Part shown: positions 34,712 through 43,898 of the stretch, one piece after another
Numbering within the stretch: position 1 is the stretch's first letter
Layout: every line of letters starts with the position of its first letter
Source: Streptosporangium album
GTDB taxonomy: Bacteria > Actinomycetota > Actinomycetes > Streptosporangiales > Streptosporangiaceae
Reading direction: 5' to 3'
Assembly (NCBI RefSeq): GCF_014203795.1
Contig: NZ_JACHJU010000001.1
Span: 1,364,001-1,428,000, forward strand
Length of the DNA: 64,000 nucleotides
Translations under genes and position numbers: made by a program
Notes under the pieces: model-generated
The model's database searches: none
What the model saw: only the letters and a program-made list of their open reading frames with translations
Told to the model about the DNA's origin: nothing

Positions 34712-36454
34712 TCACAGCTGGTCCTCGCCGTCCCAGACCGGCGCCATGTCGCGCGCGAACTTGATTTCGTCGTTGCTGGTCCCGGCCGCGACCATCGGCC
34801 AGACCATGGCGTCCTGATGGACCACGAAGTCGATCACGACGGGCACGTCGTTGATCTCCATCGCCTTCTTGATGGTCGCGTCCACGTCCTCGGGGCGCTC
34901 GCACCGCAGGCCGACGCAGCCGTACGCCTCGGCCAGCTTCACGAAGTCCGGGATCCGGCGGACCGTCTGCAGGTCGGTGTTGGAGTAACGCTGGTTGTAG
35001 AACAGCGTCTGCCACTGCCGGACCATGCCGAGGTTGCCGTTGTTGATGATGGCGACCTTGATCGGCACACCCTCGATGGTGCAGGTGGCGAGCTCCTGGT
35101 TGGTCATCTGGAAGCAGCCGTCGCCGTCGATGGCCCAGACCGTGGTGTCGGGGCGGCCCATCTTGGCGCCCATGGCGGCCGGGAGCGCGAAGCCCATCGT
35201 GCCGGCCCCGCCGGAGTTGATGAAGCTGCCGGGGTTCTCGTAGCCGATGAACTGGGCGGCCCACATCTGGTGCTGGCCGACGCCCGCGGTGTAGACGGCG
35301 TCCGGCCCGACGATCGCGCTCAGCCGCTCCATGACGTACTGGGGGGCGAGGGAGCCGTCCTCGAACTCGTCGTAGCCCAGCGGGTAGGTCGTCCGGTAGG
35401 CGTCGAGCTGGGTCCACCACTCGCTGTAGTCGCCCTTGCGGTCCTCGTTGCGCACCGCGGTGATCAGCTCGGAGATGACCTCCTTGCAGTCGCCCACGAT
35501 CGGGACGTCGGCCTGCCGGTTCTTGGAGATCTCCGCCGGGTCGATGTCGGCATGGACGATCTTGGCGTGCGGGGCGAAGGTGGACAGCTGCCCGGTGACG
35601 CGGTCGTCGAACCGGACGCCGAGACCGATGATCAGATCGGCGCGCTGCAACGCCCCGACCGCCGGCACCGAGCCGTGCATGCCCGGCATACCCAGGTGCT
35701 GGCGGTGGCTGTCGGGGAAGGTGCCGCGCGCCATCAGCGTGGTGACCACGGGGATGCCGGTCAGCTCGGCGAACTCCAGCAGCTCCGCCGCGGCCCCGGC
35801 CTTGTGCACGCCTCCGCCGACGTAGAGCACGGGCCGCCTGGCCTCGGCGATCAGCTTGGCCGCCTCCCGGATCTGCTTGGAGTGCGGCCGGGTCACCGGA
35901 CGGTAGCCCGGCAGCTGCATGACGACCGGCCACTGGAAGGTCATCTTCGCCTGGAGCGCGTCCTTGGCGATGTCGACCAGCACCGGCCCCGGACGCCCGG
36001 TCGAGGCGATGTGGAAGGCCTCCACGATCGTCCTGGGGATGTCGTTCGGATCGGTGACCAGGAAGTTGTGCTTCGTGATCGGCATGGTGATGCCGGAGAT
36101 GTCGGCTTCCTGGAACGCGTCGGTGCCGATGGCGTCGCTGGTCACCTGGCCGGTGATAGCGACGATCGGGACCGAGTCCATGTAGGCGTCGGCGATCGGG
36201 GTGACCAGGTTGGTCGCGCCCGGACCGCTGGTGGCCATGCAGACCCCGACCCTGCCTGTGGCCTGCGCGTAGCCCTGGGCCGCGTGCCCGGCGCCCTGCT
36301 CGTGCCGTACGAGCACGTGCCGGACCTTGGCCGAGTCGTAAAGAGGATCGTAGGCGGGGAGGATCGCACCGCCCGGGATCCCGAACACCGTGTCGACCCC
36401 GACGTGCTCCAGCGCTCTCACGAGGGCCTGGGCACCTGTCATCTGTTCGGTCAT
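34712..36454 (-). CDS. ilvB: Acetolactate synthase large (catalytic) subunit
   Basis: 580 aa. ThDP enzyme with [13 protein letters not shown], the catalytic glutamate in [15 protein letters not shown], the FAD-binding middle domain, and the ThDP motif [17 protein letters not shown]...[12 protein letters not shown]. It joins two pyruvates, or pyruvate and 2-oxobutyrate. The ATG at 36454 is preceded by AAGGA; longer in-frame starts at 36481 and 36493 would reach into the attenuator terminator and are rejected. First structural gene of ilvBNC. Confidence 0.96.
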   Translation of the reverse strand: MTEQMTGAQALVRALEHVGVDTVFGIPGGAILPAYDPLYDSAKVRHVLVRHEQGAGHAAQGYAQATGRVGVCMATSGPGATNLVTPIADAYMDSVPIVAITGQVTSDAIGTDAFQEADISGITMPITKHNFLVTDPNDIPRTIVEAFHIASTGRPGPVLVDIAKDALQAKMTFQWPVVMQLPGYRPVTRPHSKQIREAAKLIAEARRPVLYVGGGVHKAGAAAELLEFAELTGIPVVTTLMARGTFPDSHRQHLGMPGMHGSVPAVGALQRADLIIGLGVRFDDRVTGQLSTFAPHAKIVHADIDPAEISKNRQADVPIVGDCKEVISELITAVRNEDRKGDYSEWWTQLDAYRTTYPLGYDEFEDGSLAPQYVMERLSAIVGPDAVYTAGVGQHQMWAAQFIGYENPGSFINSGGAGTMGFALPAAMGAKMGRPDTTVWAIDGDGCFQMTNQELATCTIEGVPIKVAIINNGNLGMVRQWQTLFYNQRYSNTDLQTVRRIPDFVKLAEAYGCVGLRCERPEDVDATIKKAMEINDVPVVIDFVVHQDAMVWPMVAAGTSNDEIKFARDMAPVWDGEDQL

Positions 36455-36493
36455 CGGCTCGTTCCTTGTGTGGCTCAGCATGTTTGGCGGCAT

Positions 36494-36607
36494 AAAAAAT
36501 GCCCCATTCCGCCAGGGAGGGCGGATCTGGGGCGGCGCGCAGGTCGTAGTGCTTCGCTATCGGCCTGCGCGCCGGCGAAGTACTACGAGAATCCCACTGT
36601 TATGCAT
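36494..36607 (-). promoter_or_regulatory. Transcription attenuator of the ilvBNC operon
   Basis: After the leader ORF come two interleaved pairings that exclude each other: GTAGTACTTCGC (36575-36586, inside the Val-Val-Leu codons) with 36546-36557 (11 of 12 bases), and GGCGCGCAGG (36564-36573) with CCTGCGCGCC (36534-36543). Then follows a strong terminator, GCCCCA..TCCGCC with GGCGGA.TGGGGC (36501-36533), and six Ts (36494-36499). This is the known actinobacterial ilvB-type attenuation; similar leaders are described for Corynebacterium ilvBNC. Confidence 0.88.
36557..36607 (-). CDS. ilvB leader peptide, MHNSGILVVLRRRAGR
   Basis: 16 codons with Ile-Leu-Val-Val-Leu in a row at positions 6-10, one codon run for each end-product of the pathway. 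GGTGGAG stands just before the ATG. Its stop codon (TAG, 36557-36559) lies at the edge of the third pairing segment, so ribosome position directly decides which stem forms. Confidence 0.85.
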   Translation of the reverse strand: MHNSGILVVLRRRAGR

Positions 36608-36698
36608 GACTCCACCATGGCCGACAGACCGTGTCCGCGTCAAATTCATGGGACAGGTGTCTCAAAATCCGAGACGGCAGCCAGGATCACGGACTTTT

Positions 36699-39437
36699 TC
36701 AGACACCACTGTGCAGATCGGAGAGGCTGGTGCGCATGAGAGAGTCGACCCCGCGAGCGGCCATCGGCCGCGCCACGAGAAACCCCTGACCTCGGGTGCA
36801 GCCCATCTCGCGCAGCAGTTCGAGCTGCTCCGGGCGCTCGATGCCCTCGGCGACCACGACCAGCCCCAGGTCGTGGCCGAGCCGCACGATCGTGCGGGTC
36901 AGCAACGTGAGCGTCTCGTCGCGGCCGAGCCCGGACACGAACGACGGATCAATCTTGATCATGTCCACCGGGAGCTGCCGCAGGAACGCCAGCGAGGCGT
37001 AGCCGGTGCCGAAGTCGTCGATCGCCAGCCGTACTCCGAGCCTGCGCAGCTCCGAGAGCCGCGTGATGGTCTCGTCGGCGTCCTCGACGAGCATCTCCTC
37101 GATGACCTCAAGGGTCAGCGCGCTGGGCGGCAGGCCGCTCTCGGTGAGCGCCGACTCGACGGTCTCCACGAAGCGCGGCGCCATGATCTGCCGGGCCGAC
37201 AGGTTGAGCGACAGCCCGATGTCCCAGGAGGACGCGCGCCACGCGGCCACCTCCCGGCAGGACTCACGCAGGATCCACTCACTCAGCGGGACGATCAGAC
37301 CGGTGTCCTCGGCTGGGCCGAGGAACTGCTCGGGCGGTACGAACGCGCTCCCCCGCCACCAGCGCACCAGCGCCTCGACGGCGGTGACGCGCGAGGTGGC
37401 CAGATCCACCACCGGCTGGTACTCGATGGCGAACTGGTTCTCCAGCAGGGCCCGTTGCAGGTCCGCGGCGAGCTCCAGGCGGCGGACCACGTCGGCGTGC
37501 ATGTGCGCGGCGAACACCTCGACCCGCCGTCCCCCGAGGTCCTTCGCCCTGGCCATCGCCACGTCCGCGTTACGGATCAGATCCGCGGAGGACACGTCGT
37601 CCTCGGCGAAGGCCACCCCGACGCTCGCGGTCAGCGCGATGTCGCGGTCGGCCACCCGGAACGGCTCGGACGAGACCGTACGGACCAGCCACTCGGCCAG
37701 GTCCACCGCCGTCTGGGCGTCCACCCCGGCCTCCAGCAGCACCGCGAACTCGTCGCCACCCCAGCGGGCCAGGGTGTCGTCGGCCCGTACGGCGGCGCGG
37801 AGCCTGCGGGCGGCCTGGCCGAGCAGGTAGTCACCGCTGGCGTGACCGACCGAGTCGTTGACCGCGGTGAAGCCGTCGAGGTCCAGGAACACCACGACGG
37901 CGCTGCTCGCGCCGGGACGGGCCAGCACCTCGCGGGTGCGCTCCTCGAAGTAGGCCCGGTTGGGCAGGCCGGTGATGCCGTCGTGGAAGGTCAGGTGGGC
38001 GACCTGGTTGCGCAGTGCCTCCTGGTCGCTGACGTCGCGGGTGGTGACCAGGAGAAGTTCTTCCCCGCGCGCGTGGCGGGTGGCGACCGACTCGGTGGGC
38101 CGCCAGGTGCCGTCGGACGCCCGGACCCGGCAGGCGATCATGCAGGTGCCGGGCACCTCGGCCGGCGCCTCGTCCGGGCTCATCGCACGGAGCGCCACCT
38201 GGATGCCCGGCGCGTCCTCGGGATGGATGTAGTCGAAGATCGTTCCGCCGACCAGCTCGTCGGGACGGTACCCGTACGTGATCTCGACGCCCTCGCCGAT
38301 CTCCCGCACCACACCGTCGTAGTCACACAGGAAGACCACGTCACCGGTGCTCTCCGCCAGATCCTGCAACTGCCGCTCGCCGAGGTCCACCAGGCGCCGC
38401 ATCCGGCCCGACTCCATCAGCATCACGAACAGGCGGACCACGAGGACGCCGACGACCGAGGCCGAGACGAGCGCCAGGGCGGCGACCGGTCCCTGCACCT
38501 TGCCGCCGATCACCCGGAAGAGCACGACGGCGGTGGCCACGACGACGAGGATCAGCGGCACGGCCGCGATCAGCGAGGAGGCGGCGTGGCCGACGGACGG
38601 CTCCCCCTCTTCACCGGGGTCCTGTGAGCGTGCCGTACGTGACCACCACGGGACCGCCGCGAGCGCCAGGAAGGCCAGCGGGGCCGGCCACATCCCGATC
38701 AGTGACGGCGTGTCACCGCCGCTCACCCGGGCCAGCGCGGTGACCGTCTCGGCCACCGTGATGGCGGCCAGCACGGCCAGCGCCGCCAGGCCCGTCGGCC
38801 AGGCGGACCGCCGGACGGGCACCACCGCCGGGCCTATGGCGCACGCAAGGATCAGGCAGAGCAGCGGAGGGACGATGGTGACCGCGAAGGTGCCCGCGTC
38901 GTCGGCCTGACGATAGGCCGGCCCGAGCAGGAGAACCCAGCCGATCACGAAGATCGAGGCGGCGCACACGTACGAGTCGGCGAGATCACGCAGCAGCGCC
39001 CGCCTCCGGGCGGGCCGGGTGGCCGACAGGCCGGTGCCCACGGTGAGCATCGCCGTACCGACGAGAACCACCAGGTCGGCAAAGGTCACCACGAAGGGCG
39101 TGCCGTCCGCGAGCGGCCGCACACCGACCCCGACCAACCAGGTGATCGAGCCACCCGCCAGCCAGCGCCAGGCCGGCGCCCTGCGCCGGTCGACCCCCCG
39201 CAGGAGCGCGGCGAACAGCGACACCGCTGCGAGCGCGGCGGCGATGATGCCCGCCACCACGCCGACGATCGCGGCCGAGGCACCGCCGAGGAGAGCGGCA
39301 ACGAGCCCCACCGCGCCTGTCCCAGCCGCGACGGTCAGCGGTACCCTGGGGTCACGCCAGCGGATCAATGTCGTCTGCCCATCAGTCTCGGTTCGTCTCG
39401 CTTCCGCGAAGGCACACGGCCAGTCTCTGCTCTCCAA
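36699..39437 (-). CDS. Membrane PAS-GGDEF-EAL cyclic-di-GMP enzyme
   Basis: 912 aa if the TTG at 39437 is used; no good Shine-Dalgarno is seen and a start a little downstream is possible. About nine N-terminal transmembrane helices (to residue 340) are followed by a PAS domain (LQDLAESTGDVVFLCDYDGV), a GGDEF domain with intact ARWGGDEFAVLLEAG (near 560) and an inhibitory RxxD site just before it (RADD), and an EAL domain with VEALVRW, LAIDDFGTGYASL, KIDPSFV and VVAEGIE. Both halves look active, so it may make and break c-di-GMP. This second messenger controls development in filamentous actinomycetes. Confidence 0.9.
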   Translation of the reverse strand: MESRDWPCAFAEARRTETDGQTTLIRWRDPRVPLTVAAGTGAVGLVAALLGGASAAIVGVVAGIIAAALAAVSLFAALLRGVDRRRAPAWRWLAGGSITWLVGVGVRPLADGTPFVVTFADLVVLVGTAMLTVGTGLSATRPARRRALLRDLADSYVCAASIFVIGWVLLLGPAYRQADDAGTFAVTIVPPLLCLILACAIGPAVVPVRRSAWPTGLAALAVLAAITVAETVTALARVSGGDTPSLIGMWPAPLAFLALAAVPWWSRTARSQDPGEEGEPSVGHAASSLIAAVPLILVVVATAVVLFRVIGGKVQGPVAALALVSASVVGVLVVRLFVMLMESGRMRRLVDLGERQLQDLAESTGDVVFLCDYDGVVREIGEGVEITYGYRPDELVGGTIFDYIHPEDAPGIQVALRAMSPDEAPAEVPGTCMIACRVRASDGTWRPTESVATRHARGEELLLVTTRDVSDQEALRNQVAHLTFHDGITGLPNRAYFEERTREVLARPGASSAVVVFLDLDGFTAVNDSVGHASGDYLLGQAARRLRAAVRADDTLARWGGDEFAVLLEAGVDAQTAVDLAEWLVRTVSSEPFRVADRDIALTASVGVAFAEDDVSSADLIRNADVAMARAKDLGGRRVEVFAAHMHADVVRRLELAADLQRALLENQFAIEYQPVVDLATSRVTAVEALVRWWRGSAFVPPEQFLGPAEDTGLIVPLSEWILRESCREVAAWRASSWDIGLSLNLSARQIMAPRFVETVESALTESGLPPSALTLEVIEEMLVEDADETITRLSELRRLGVRLAIDDFGTGYASLAFLRQLPVDMIKIDPSFVSGLGRDETLTLLTRTIVRLGHDLGLVVVAEGIERPEQLELLREMGCTRGQGFLVARPMAARGVDSLMRTSLSDLHSGV

Positions 39438-39626
39438 CCGGTGCCGGTGGTGACAACGCCGTAGTCGTCACCGATCTGATAACCACGCGAGCGATCAAGG
39501 TGGCAGAATTCACCGTACGTACTCCAGGTCACGAGGCAGCCACGTTCGGGATTCCTTTCCTGGTCAGTACGGATTACGGCGAGTAAAGACCTGGTCAGCG
39601 ACGGTTCCGCCCAGCGCGGACGGCGA

Positions 39627-40535
39627 TCAGTATGATCCGGTGATCACGTTTTTGAGCGGTTCGCCTGCCAGGTGACGCAGGAGCTGGGAGCGGAGAAGCC
39701 GCAGCATGCGCCGCCCGGACGCCGGAGTGCTGCCCGCCACGTGCGGGGTGATGAACACCCCCGGCGCCGTCCACAGCGGATGCCCCGAGGGCAGCGGCTC
39801 AGGGTCGGTGACGTCGAGCGCCGCCAGGATCCGGCCCCTGCTCAACTCGGCGACGAGCGCACCGGTGTCCACCACCCCGCCTCTGGCCGCGTTCACCAGC
39901 ACGGCACCGTCCTTCATCGCCGACAGGAAACCCGCGTCCACCAGCCCGGCGGTCGCGGGGGTGGACGGGACCAGCAGCACCACCACATCCGCCCGGGGCA
40001 GCAGCTCCGGCAGCTCGTCCTGGCCGTGCACGTCTCCCCGCGCGGTCCTCGCCACCCGGATGACGTCCACCTCGAAACCGTCCAGCCGCCGTTCCAGCGC
40101 CTCGCCGATCGAGCCGTAGCCGACGATCAGCACCGTGGAGTCGGCCAGCACGCCCGTGTGGCGGTAGGCCCACTCGCCCTCCCGTTGCGCGGCGGCGAAC
40201 CCCGGAAACTCCCTGAGCACGGCGATCATGGCCCCCACCGCCCACTCCGCGGTTCCCGCGTCGTGCACACCCCGCGCGTTGCACAGCACCACGCCCTCCG
40301 GGAGGTGCGGCCGGTAGGCGTCCACCCCCGCGGTGACGGTCTGCAGCAGCCGGAGCCGGGACATCCGGCCGAGCAGTTCCGGGGTCCGTGCCACCGGCAT
40401 CAGCGGCGGGATCCAGACCTCGACCTCCTCCGCCCCGTCAGGGGCCGGTCCCGTGCCGTCGTAGACGACGCACTCCACATCGGGTAGGTCACTCAGGACG
40501 TCGACAGCGGCTTTGGAGGGGACCCAGATCTTCAT
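39627..40535 (-). CDS. D-2-hydroxyacid dehydrogenase family protein
   Basis: 302 aa from the ATG at 40535. NAD-binding motif VLIVGYGSIGEALERRL, catalytic Arg in VNAARGGVVDTGAL, Glu in VTDPEPLPSGHPLW and His in ITPHVAGSTP are in place. The substrate is unknown; glyoxylate, hydroxypyruvate or formate relatives share this plan. There is no Shine-Dalgarno; GATAAT sits seven bases before the ATG, so it may be transcribed as a leaderless mRNA. The 189 bp between it and the GGDEF-EAL gene show nothing clear. Confidence 0.88.
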   Translation of the reverse strand: MKIWVPSKAAVDVLSDLPDVECVVYDGTGPAPDGAEEVEVWIPPLMPVARTPELLGRMSRLRLLQTVTAGVDAYRPHLPEGVVLCNARGVHDAGTAEWAVGAMIAVLREFPGFAAAQREGEWAYRHTGVLADSTVLIVGYGSIGEALERRLDGFEVDVIRVARTARGDVHGQDELPELLPRADVVVLLVPSTPATAGLVDAGFLSAMKDGAVLVNAARGGVVDTGALVAELSRGRILAALDVTDPEPLPSGHPLWTAPGVFITPHVAGSTPASGRRMLRLLRSQLLRHLAGEPLKNVITGSY

Positions 40536-40607
40536 GGCGACATTATCCAAGGGATCGTCCGGGAACCTCCCTGCCGGCGGAACGGTATGCACGGAGAAGG
40601 AGATTCC

Positions 40608-41696
40608 ATGATCCAGATGACACGACTGACATCCGTTTTCGTAGTGGCGCTTCTGGCGGCGGGATGCTCGGCGGCGGCGCCCGCCGAGATGGCACAGGCC
40701 CCTGCCTCCACGCCCACATCCACAAGCGCCGCCGCTCCGCTCGGCGAGCCACGCACCCTGGTGAAGAACCTGGCCGTGCCCTGGGGCATCGCGTTCCTGC
40801 CCGGCGGCGACGCCCTGGTGACCGAACGCGACACCGCCAGGCTGCTGCGGGTCACGGCTGCGGGGAAGATCACCGAGGTCGGCACGGTCGACGGCGTACG
40901 GCCCGACGGCGAGGGCGGCCTGCTGGGCGTGGCCGTCTCTCCCGTCTTCACCGAGGACCACTACGTCTTCCTGTACTTCACCTCAGCCCAGGACAACCGG
41001 ATCGTGCGCTACCGCTACGACCGGGGGCTGACCAACGCCACCGTGCTCCTTGACCGCATCCCCAAGGGCCCGATCCACAACGGCGGCCGCCTGGCCTTCG
41101 GCCCCGACGGGTACCTCTACGCCAGCACCGGCGAGACCGGCGACCGCGCCCTGGCCCAGGACCTCGGCTCCATGGCCGGCAAGATCCTCCGCATGACCGT
41201 CGACGGCAAGCCCGCCCCCGGCAACCCGTTCGCGAACATGCTCTGGAGCTACGGCCACCGCAACGTCCAGGGCATGGCCTGGGACCCGTCGGGACGCATG
41301 TACGCCAGCGAGTTCGGGTCCAGCTCGTTCGACGAGATCAACCTCATCAGAAAGGGCGGTAATTACGGCTGGCCCGAAGTCGAGGGCACCGGCGACGACT
41401 CACGCTTCATCAACCCGATCGTCACCTGGAGCACCGACCAGGCCTCTCCCTCCGGCATGGCCTACGCCGACGGCTCCCTCTGGGTCGGCGCGCTGCAGGG
41501 AAGAAAACTCTGGCAGGTCCCTCTCGCCTCCGACGGCACCGCCGGAAAGCCCGTCGCCAGGTTCGACGGCCGGTACGGCAGGATCCGCGCGGTCGCCACC
41601 GCCCGCGACGGCTCCCTGTGGTTCGGCACCAGCAACAAGGACGGCCGCGGTTCTCCCTTCCCCGACGACGACCGCATTTTCACCGTGACCCCGTAG
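40608..41696 (+). CDS. PQQ-dependent sugar dehydrogenase-like lipoprotein
   Basis: 362 aa from the ATG at 40608 (AAGGAG upstream). A lipoprotein signal ends in LLAAGCS, so Cys20 is probably lipidated and the protein held on the outer face of the membrane. The rest is the six-bladed propeller of soluble glucose/aldose dehydrogenases: VPWGIAFLPGGDALVTER, GEGGLLGVAVSP, HNGGRLAFGPDGYLYASTGE, YGHRNVQGMAWDP and GGNYGWP. It would oxidise sugars using PQQ; no PQQ synthesis genes are in view. Diverges from the hydroxyacid dehydrogenase gene. Confidence 0.9.
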   Translation: MIQMTRLTSVFVVALLAAGCSAAAPAEMAQAPASTPTSTSAAAPLGEPRTLVKNLAVPWGIAFLPGGDALVTERDTARLLRVTAAGKITEVGTVDGVRPDGEGGLLGVAVSPVFTEDHYVFLYFTSAQDNRIVRYRYDRGLTNATVLLDRIPKGPIHNGGRLAFGPDGYLYASTGETGDRALAQDLGSMAGKILRMTVDGKPAPGNPFANMLWSYGHRNVQGMAWDPSGRMYASEFGSSSFDEINLIRKGGNYGWPEVEGTGDDSRFINPIVTWSTDQASPSGMAYADGSLWVGALQGRKLWQVPLASDGTAGKPVARFDGRYGRIRAVATARDGSLWFGTSNKDGRGSPFPDDDRIFTVTP

Positions 41697-41743
41697 CTCG
41701 CGCTGCGGGTGTTCGTGCTGGGGTTTTTCGCTGTTCGCGCTGC

Positions 41744-41857
41744 GGTGGGCAGGTGTTCCGGCCGGCCGTCGCAGTTGCCGTCCGGTGTTTCAGGCCTCCG
41801 GCCTGGCGGGCGCGGTGGTTGCGCTTTTTTATACGCCGGCCGGAACACCTGCCCACC
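41744..41857. repeat. Perfect 23-bp inverted repeat with 68-bp spacer
   Basis: The segment 41744-41766 (core GTGTTCCGGCCGGC) is exactly complementary to 41835-41857. The spacer has its own small stem and a run of six Ts. It lies in the 376-bp gap between the sugar dehydrogenase and GDPD genes, where no gene is seen. It may be a composite terminator or a small mobile repeat. Confidence 0.7.
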
Positions 41858-42072
41858 TCCGCGCCAGACCGCTCCGCCGTACGGCGTGCGGACCGTAGCC
41901 GCTCCCTTCCGGGCCGCCCAGCGGGCTCGCTGACGCTGAAGCGATCCGTACGGGAGCCGTTCAGGGTTGGTCGCCGTAGCTGACGCGTTCCTCTCCGGCC
42001 AGTGCAGAGCCGAGCACCGTGGAAACACCGGGATGTCCCTCGGGGAGGGATCTCAGGGCTGGGCGTCGTTCC

Positions 42073-42924
42073 CTACCCGCACTTCCCTGTCAGCCATTTG
42101 CGGTAGTCGTTGGTGTACGTCGTGGCCACTCGCTTAGGCCCCTGGTTGAGAACCTGCTGCCACTTGGAGACGTTCCCCGTCCACGCGGGGGGCGGCTCTT
42201 CCCACTCGACGGCGTCTGTCCATGTGGGTCTGTTGCGGAGCACGGCTGAGAGGCCTTGGGCGTTGACACGATTCTGGAGTTCGGTCCAGATGGCGGTGTC
42301 GTGCGAGTAGATCATGATTTCCTGGGATCCGTACCTTTCCTTGATCGGGCTGAGAATCTCCGACCAGGCGCGGGATTTGATCGCAGGATCACTGTTGAAC
42401 AGGGACTGTTTGGCCTCCGGCTTCACCTCAAGGAGGGCGATCATGTTCTTGGACTTCATGGAGTCCAGCCATTCCCGGAGCGTGTAAACGGTCTCGCCGA
42501 CATACACACCCCGGTTGATGTGCCGACCCTGAAGCTTGTCACCGCCCGTGGCCCACCAGATCTCGGTGATGGGTCTTTTCACCCCGTCCAGACCCCAGGT
42601 CGAGGTGTTGTGCCACATCACCGCCTTGGTGCCGTCCCTGGTGAGCTGCACGTCGGCCTCCACCCCGGCCGCGCCCCAGTTCTTCTGCTGCTGGATGCCG
42701 GTCGGGTGGTTGGGCTGCCGGATCTTGTCCCGATTCCACGTGTCCGAGCCCTTGGCCCCGCTGGGATAGCCGCCATGGCCGAAGATCTGGGGACAGGCCG
42801 GCAGAGCAGCAGCGGGCGAGGCGGGAACGAGAGCCGCGAGCACGCCGACGACGAGTGCGCCGAGCGAGCCCTGAACGAAGAACCGCCGGGAACCGCCGGT
42901 AGACGCGATAACGGAGGTCGTCAC
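42073..42924 (-). CDS. Secreted glycerophosphodiester phosphodiesterase-like protein
   Basis: 283 aa from the GTG at 42924 with AAAGG upstream; a GTG at 42960 is an alternative. A twin-Arg-containing signal (GSRRFFVQGSLGALVVGVLA...AAA) directs export. The GDPD fold shows IFGHGGYPSGAKGSD in place of the usual H-R-G, then GVEADVQLTRDGTKAVMWHN with the metal-binding E-x-D and His, then MIALLEVKPEAKQ and IMIYSHD. It should cleave glycerophosphodiesters such as those from lipids or teichoic acid, though the HGG variation could change substrate. Confidence 0.8.
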   Translation of the reverse strand: MTTSVIASTGGSRRFFVQGSLGALVVGVLAALVPASPAAALPACPQIFGHGGYPSGAKGSDTWNRDKIRQPNHPTGIQQQKNWGAAGVEADVQLTRDGTKAVMWHNTSTWGLDGVKRPITEIWWATGGDKLQGRHINRGVYVGETVYTLREWLDSMKSKNMIALLEVKPEAKQSLFNSDPAIKSRAWSEILSPIKERYGSQEIMIYSHDTAIWTELQNRVNAQGLSAVLRNRPTWTDAVEWEEPPPAWTGNVSKWQQVLNQGPKRVATTYTNDYRKWLTGKCG

Positions 42925-42968
42925 AGGCTGCAGCCTTTCGATCTTCGAAACTTGGATCACCCTCCCAC

Positions 42969-43127
42969 AAGGACATCAATGCGGACAAGAGTCTCCGTGA
43001 CCTCCGACTCCGGCGAACCGGCCACGGCGAGCAGGCCGGCAGGATCCGCCGCTACGTCGCCCGGCGCAACCGCAACATCGACAACCCGCGACTACACCGG
43101 ATTGTCAACAGGGCGGAGATGGCCTGA
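42969..43127 (+). pseudogene. C-terminal remnant of an IS630-type transposase
   Basis: One frame reads to the stop at 43125 as GRIRRYVARRNRNIDNPRL, then HRIVNRAEMA. That closely resembles the end of IS630-family transposases (R-R-Y-V-x-W-R-N-R-N...VNRANVA). Nothing of the DDE catalytic core is left. It marks the left border of the rearranged block. Family assignment is from pattern memory and is moderate. Confidence 0.5.
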
Positions 43128-43398
43128 TTAGGACGCCCAGCATCGACCTCACGGACTCATACGCGTTCTGCCGCCCACGCGGCTTCGGGGAAACGTGCCG
43201 TCCGGCACGACACCTGGGCAGCGCGTTTCCGGAGGGGGCAGACGTTGTCTGATGCGGCGGCAGTTCGGAGATTCGGGGAGCGCAGCCCTGCTCCGTGTCT
43301 TCTTAGAGCGCCCGGCAATAGGGATGGCGGTTCGCCTGCGGGTCGAGATGAGATGCGAACAGGCACGGACAGGGTGATCATGGAGTTCTCTACGCTCA

Positions 43399-43689
43399 GT
43401 GATCATCGAGGTGCCCGTGCCTGCCGTGCCATCATGCCTACTGGAACCCGTCTGGGTCGAATTCCACGCCGTGATCGGCGGGGACCGCCCCGAATTCCAC
43501 CCAGATCACCCGCTGGGCTGCCATCGACGCCGGATCCCCGACCGCGTGGTTTTCGAGCACGTCATCGATGCCCTGGTCCATGGATCGGGATACGAACGGA
43601 TCGCGACGGCAGCCTGCCCGGATCGGACGATCAGACGCCGTCTCAGACAATGGGCGCACGCGGGGGTGGCCGAGCGAGTGCGGGGTTGA
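43399..43689 (+). pseudogene. IS5-type transposase, N-terminal fragment
   Basis: About 94 residues: VPSCLLEPVWVEFHAV, HPLGCHRRRIPDRVVFEHVI, DALVHGSGYERIATAACPDR, TIRRRLRQW. This is the start of an IS5-group transposase common in streptomycetes and relatives. Its reading frame is cut at 43681 by the MITE-like element, which supplies the stop codon. The DDE part is absent. The stretch 43130-43398 before it holds no gene that I recognise. Confidence 0.75.
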
Positions 43690-43898
43690 GGAACAGCGGA
43701 ACAGCCATTGGCGGTACGCCGCTGCGTCGCAGGTCGCGGAAGGCCATGCAGGGCGTCGGGGCGGTGTGTCCCAGGGCCGCGCCCTCGCGTCAGCGGGCCC
43801 TGAACGCCTGCCCCTTTCGCATTCGACCAACTCACCGCCACAACGAGAAACAAGATCTTTCTCACCGCCAACGGCTGTTCCGCTGTTCCTCAACCCCG
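43681..43898. mobile_element. 218-bp MITE-like element with 35-bp terminal inverted repeats
   Basis: The left end (43681-43715) and the inverted right end (43864-43898) match at 34 of 35 positions and begin CGGGGTTGAGGAACAGCGGA. The interior of about 150 bp has no ORF. The repeat starts with GGGG and contains CAGCGGAAC, much like Tn3-family ends (GGGG..., CAGTGGAAC), so a Tn3-derived miniature element is possible. It lies exactly at the cut ends of two different genes (IS5 transposase and ABC exporter). No target duplication is visible, so a deletion accompanied or followed insertion. Confidence 0.75.

Noticed and set aside
34172-36739. Open frame of 855 codons antisense to ilvN and ilvB
   Set aside because: Shadow of the ilv operon.
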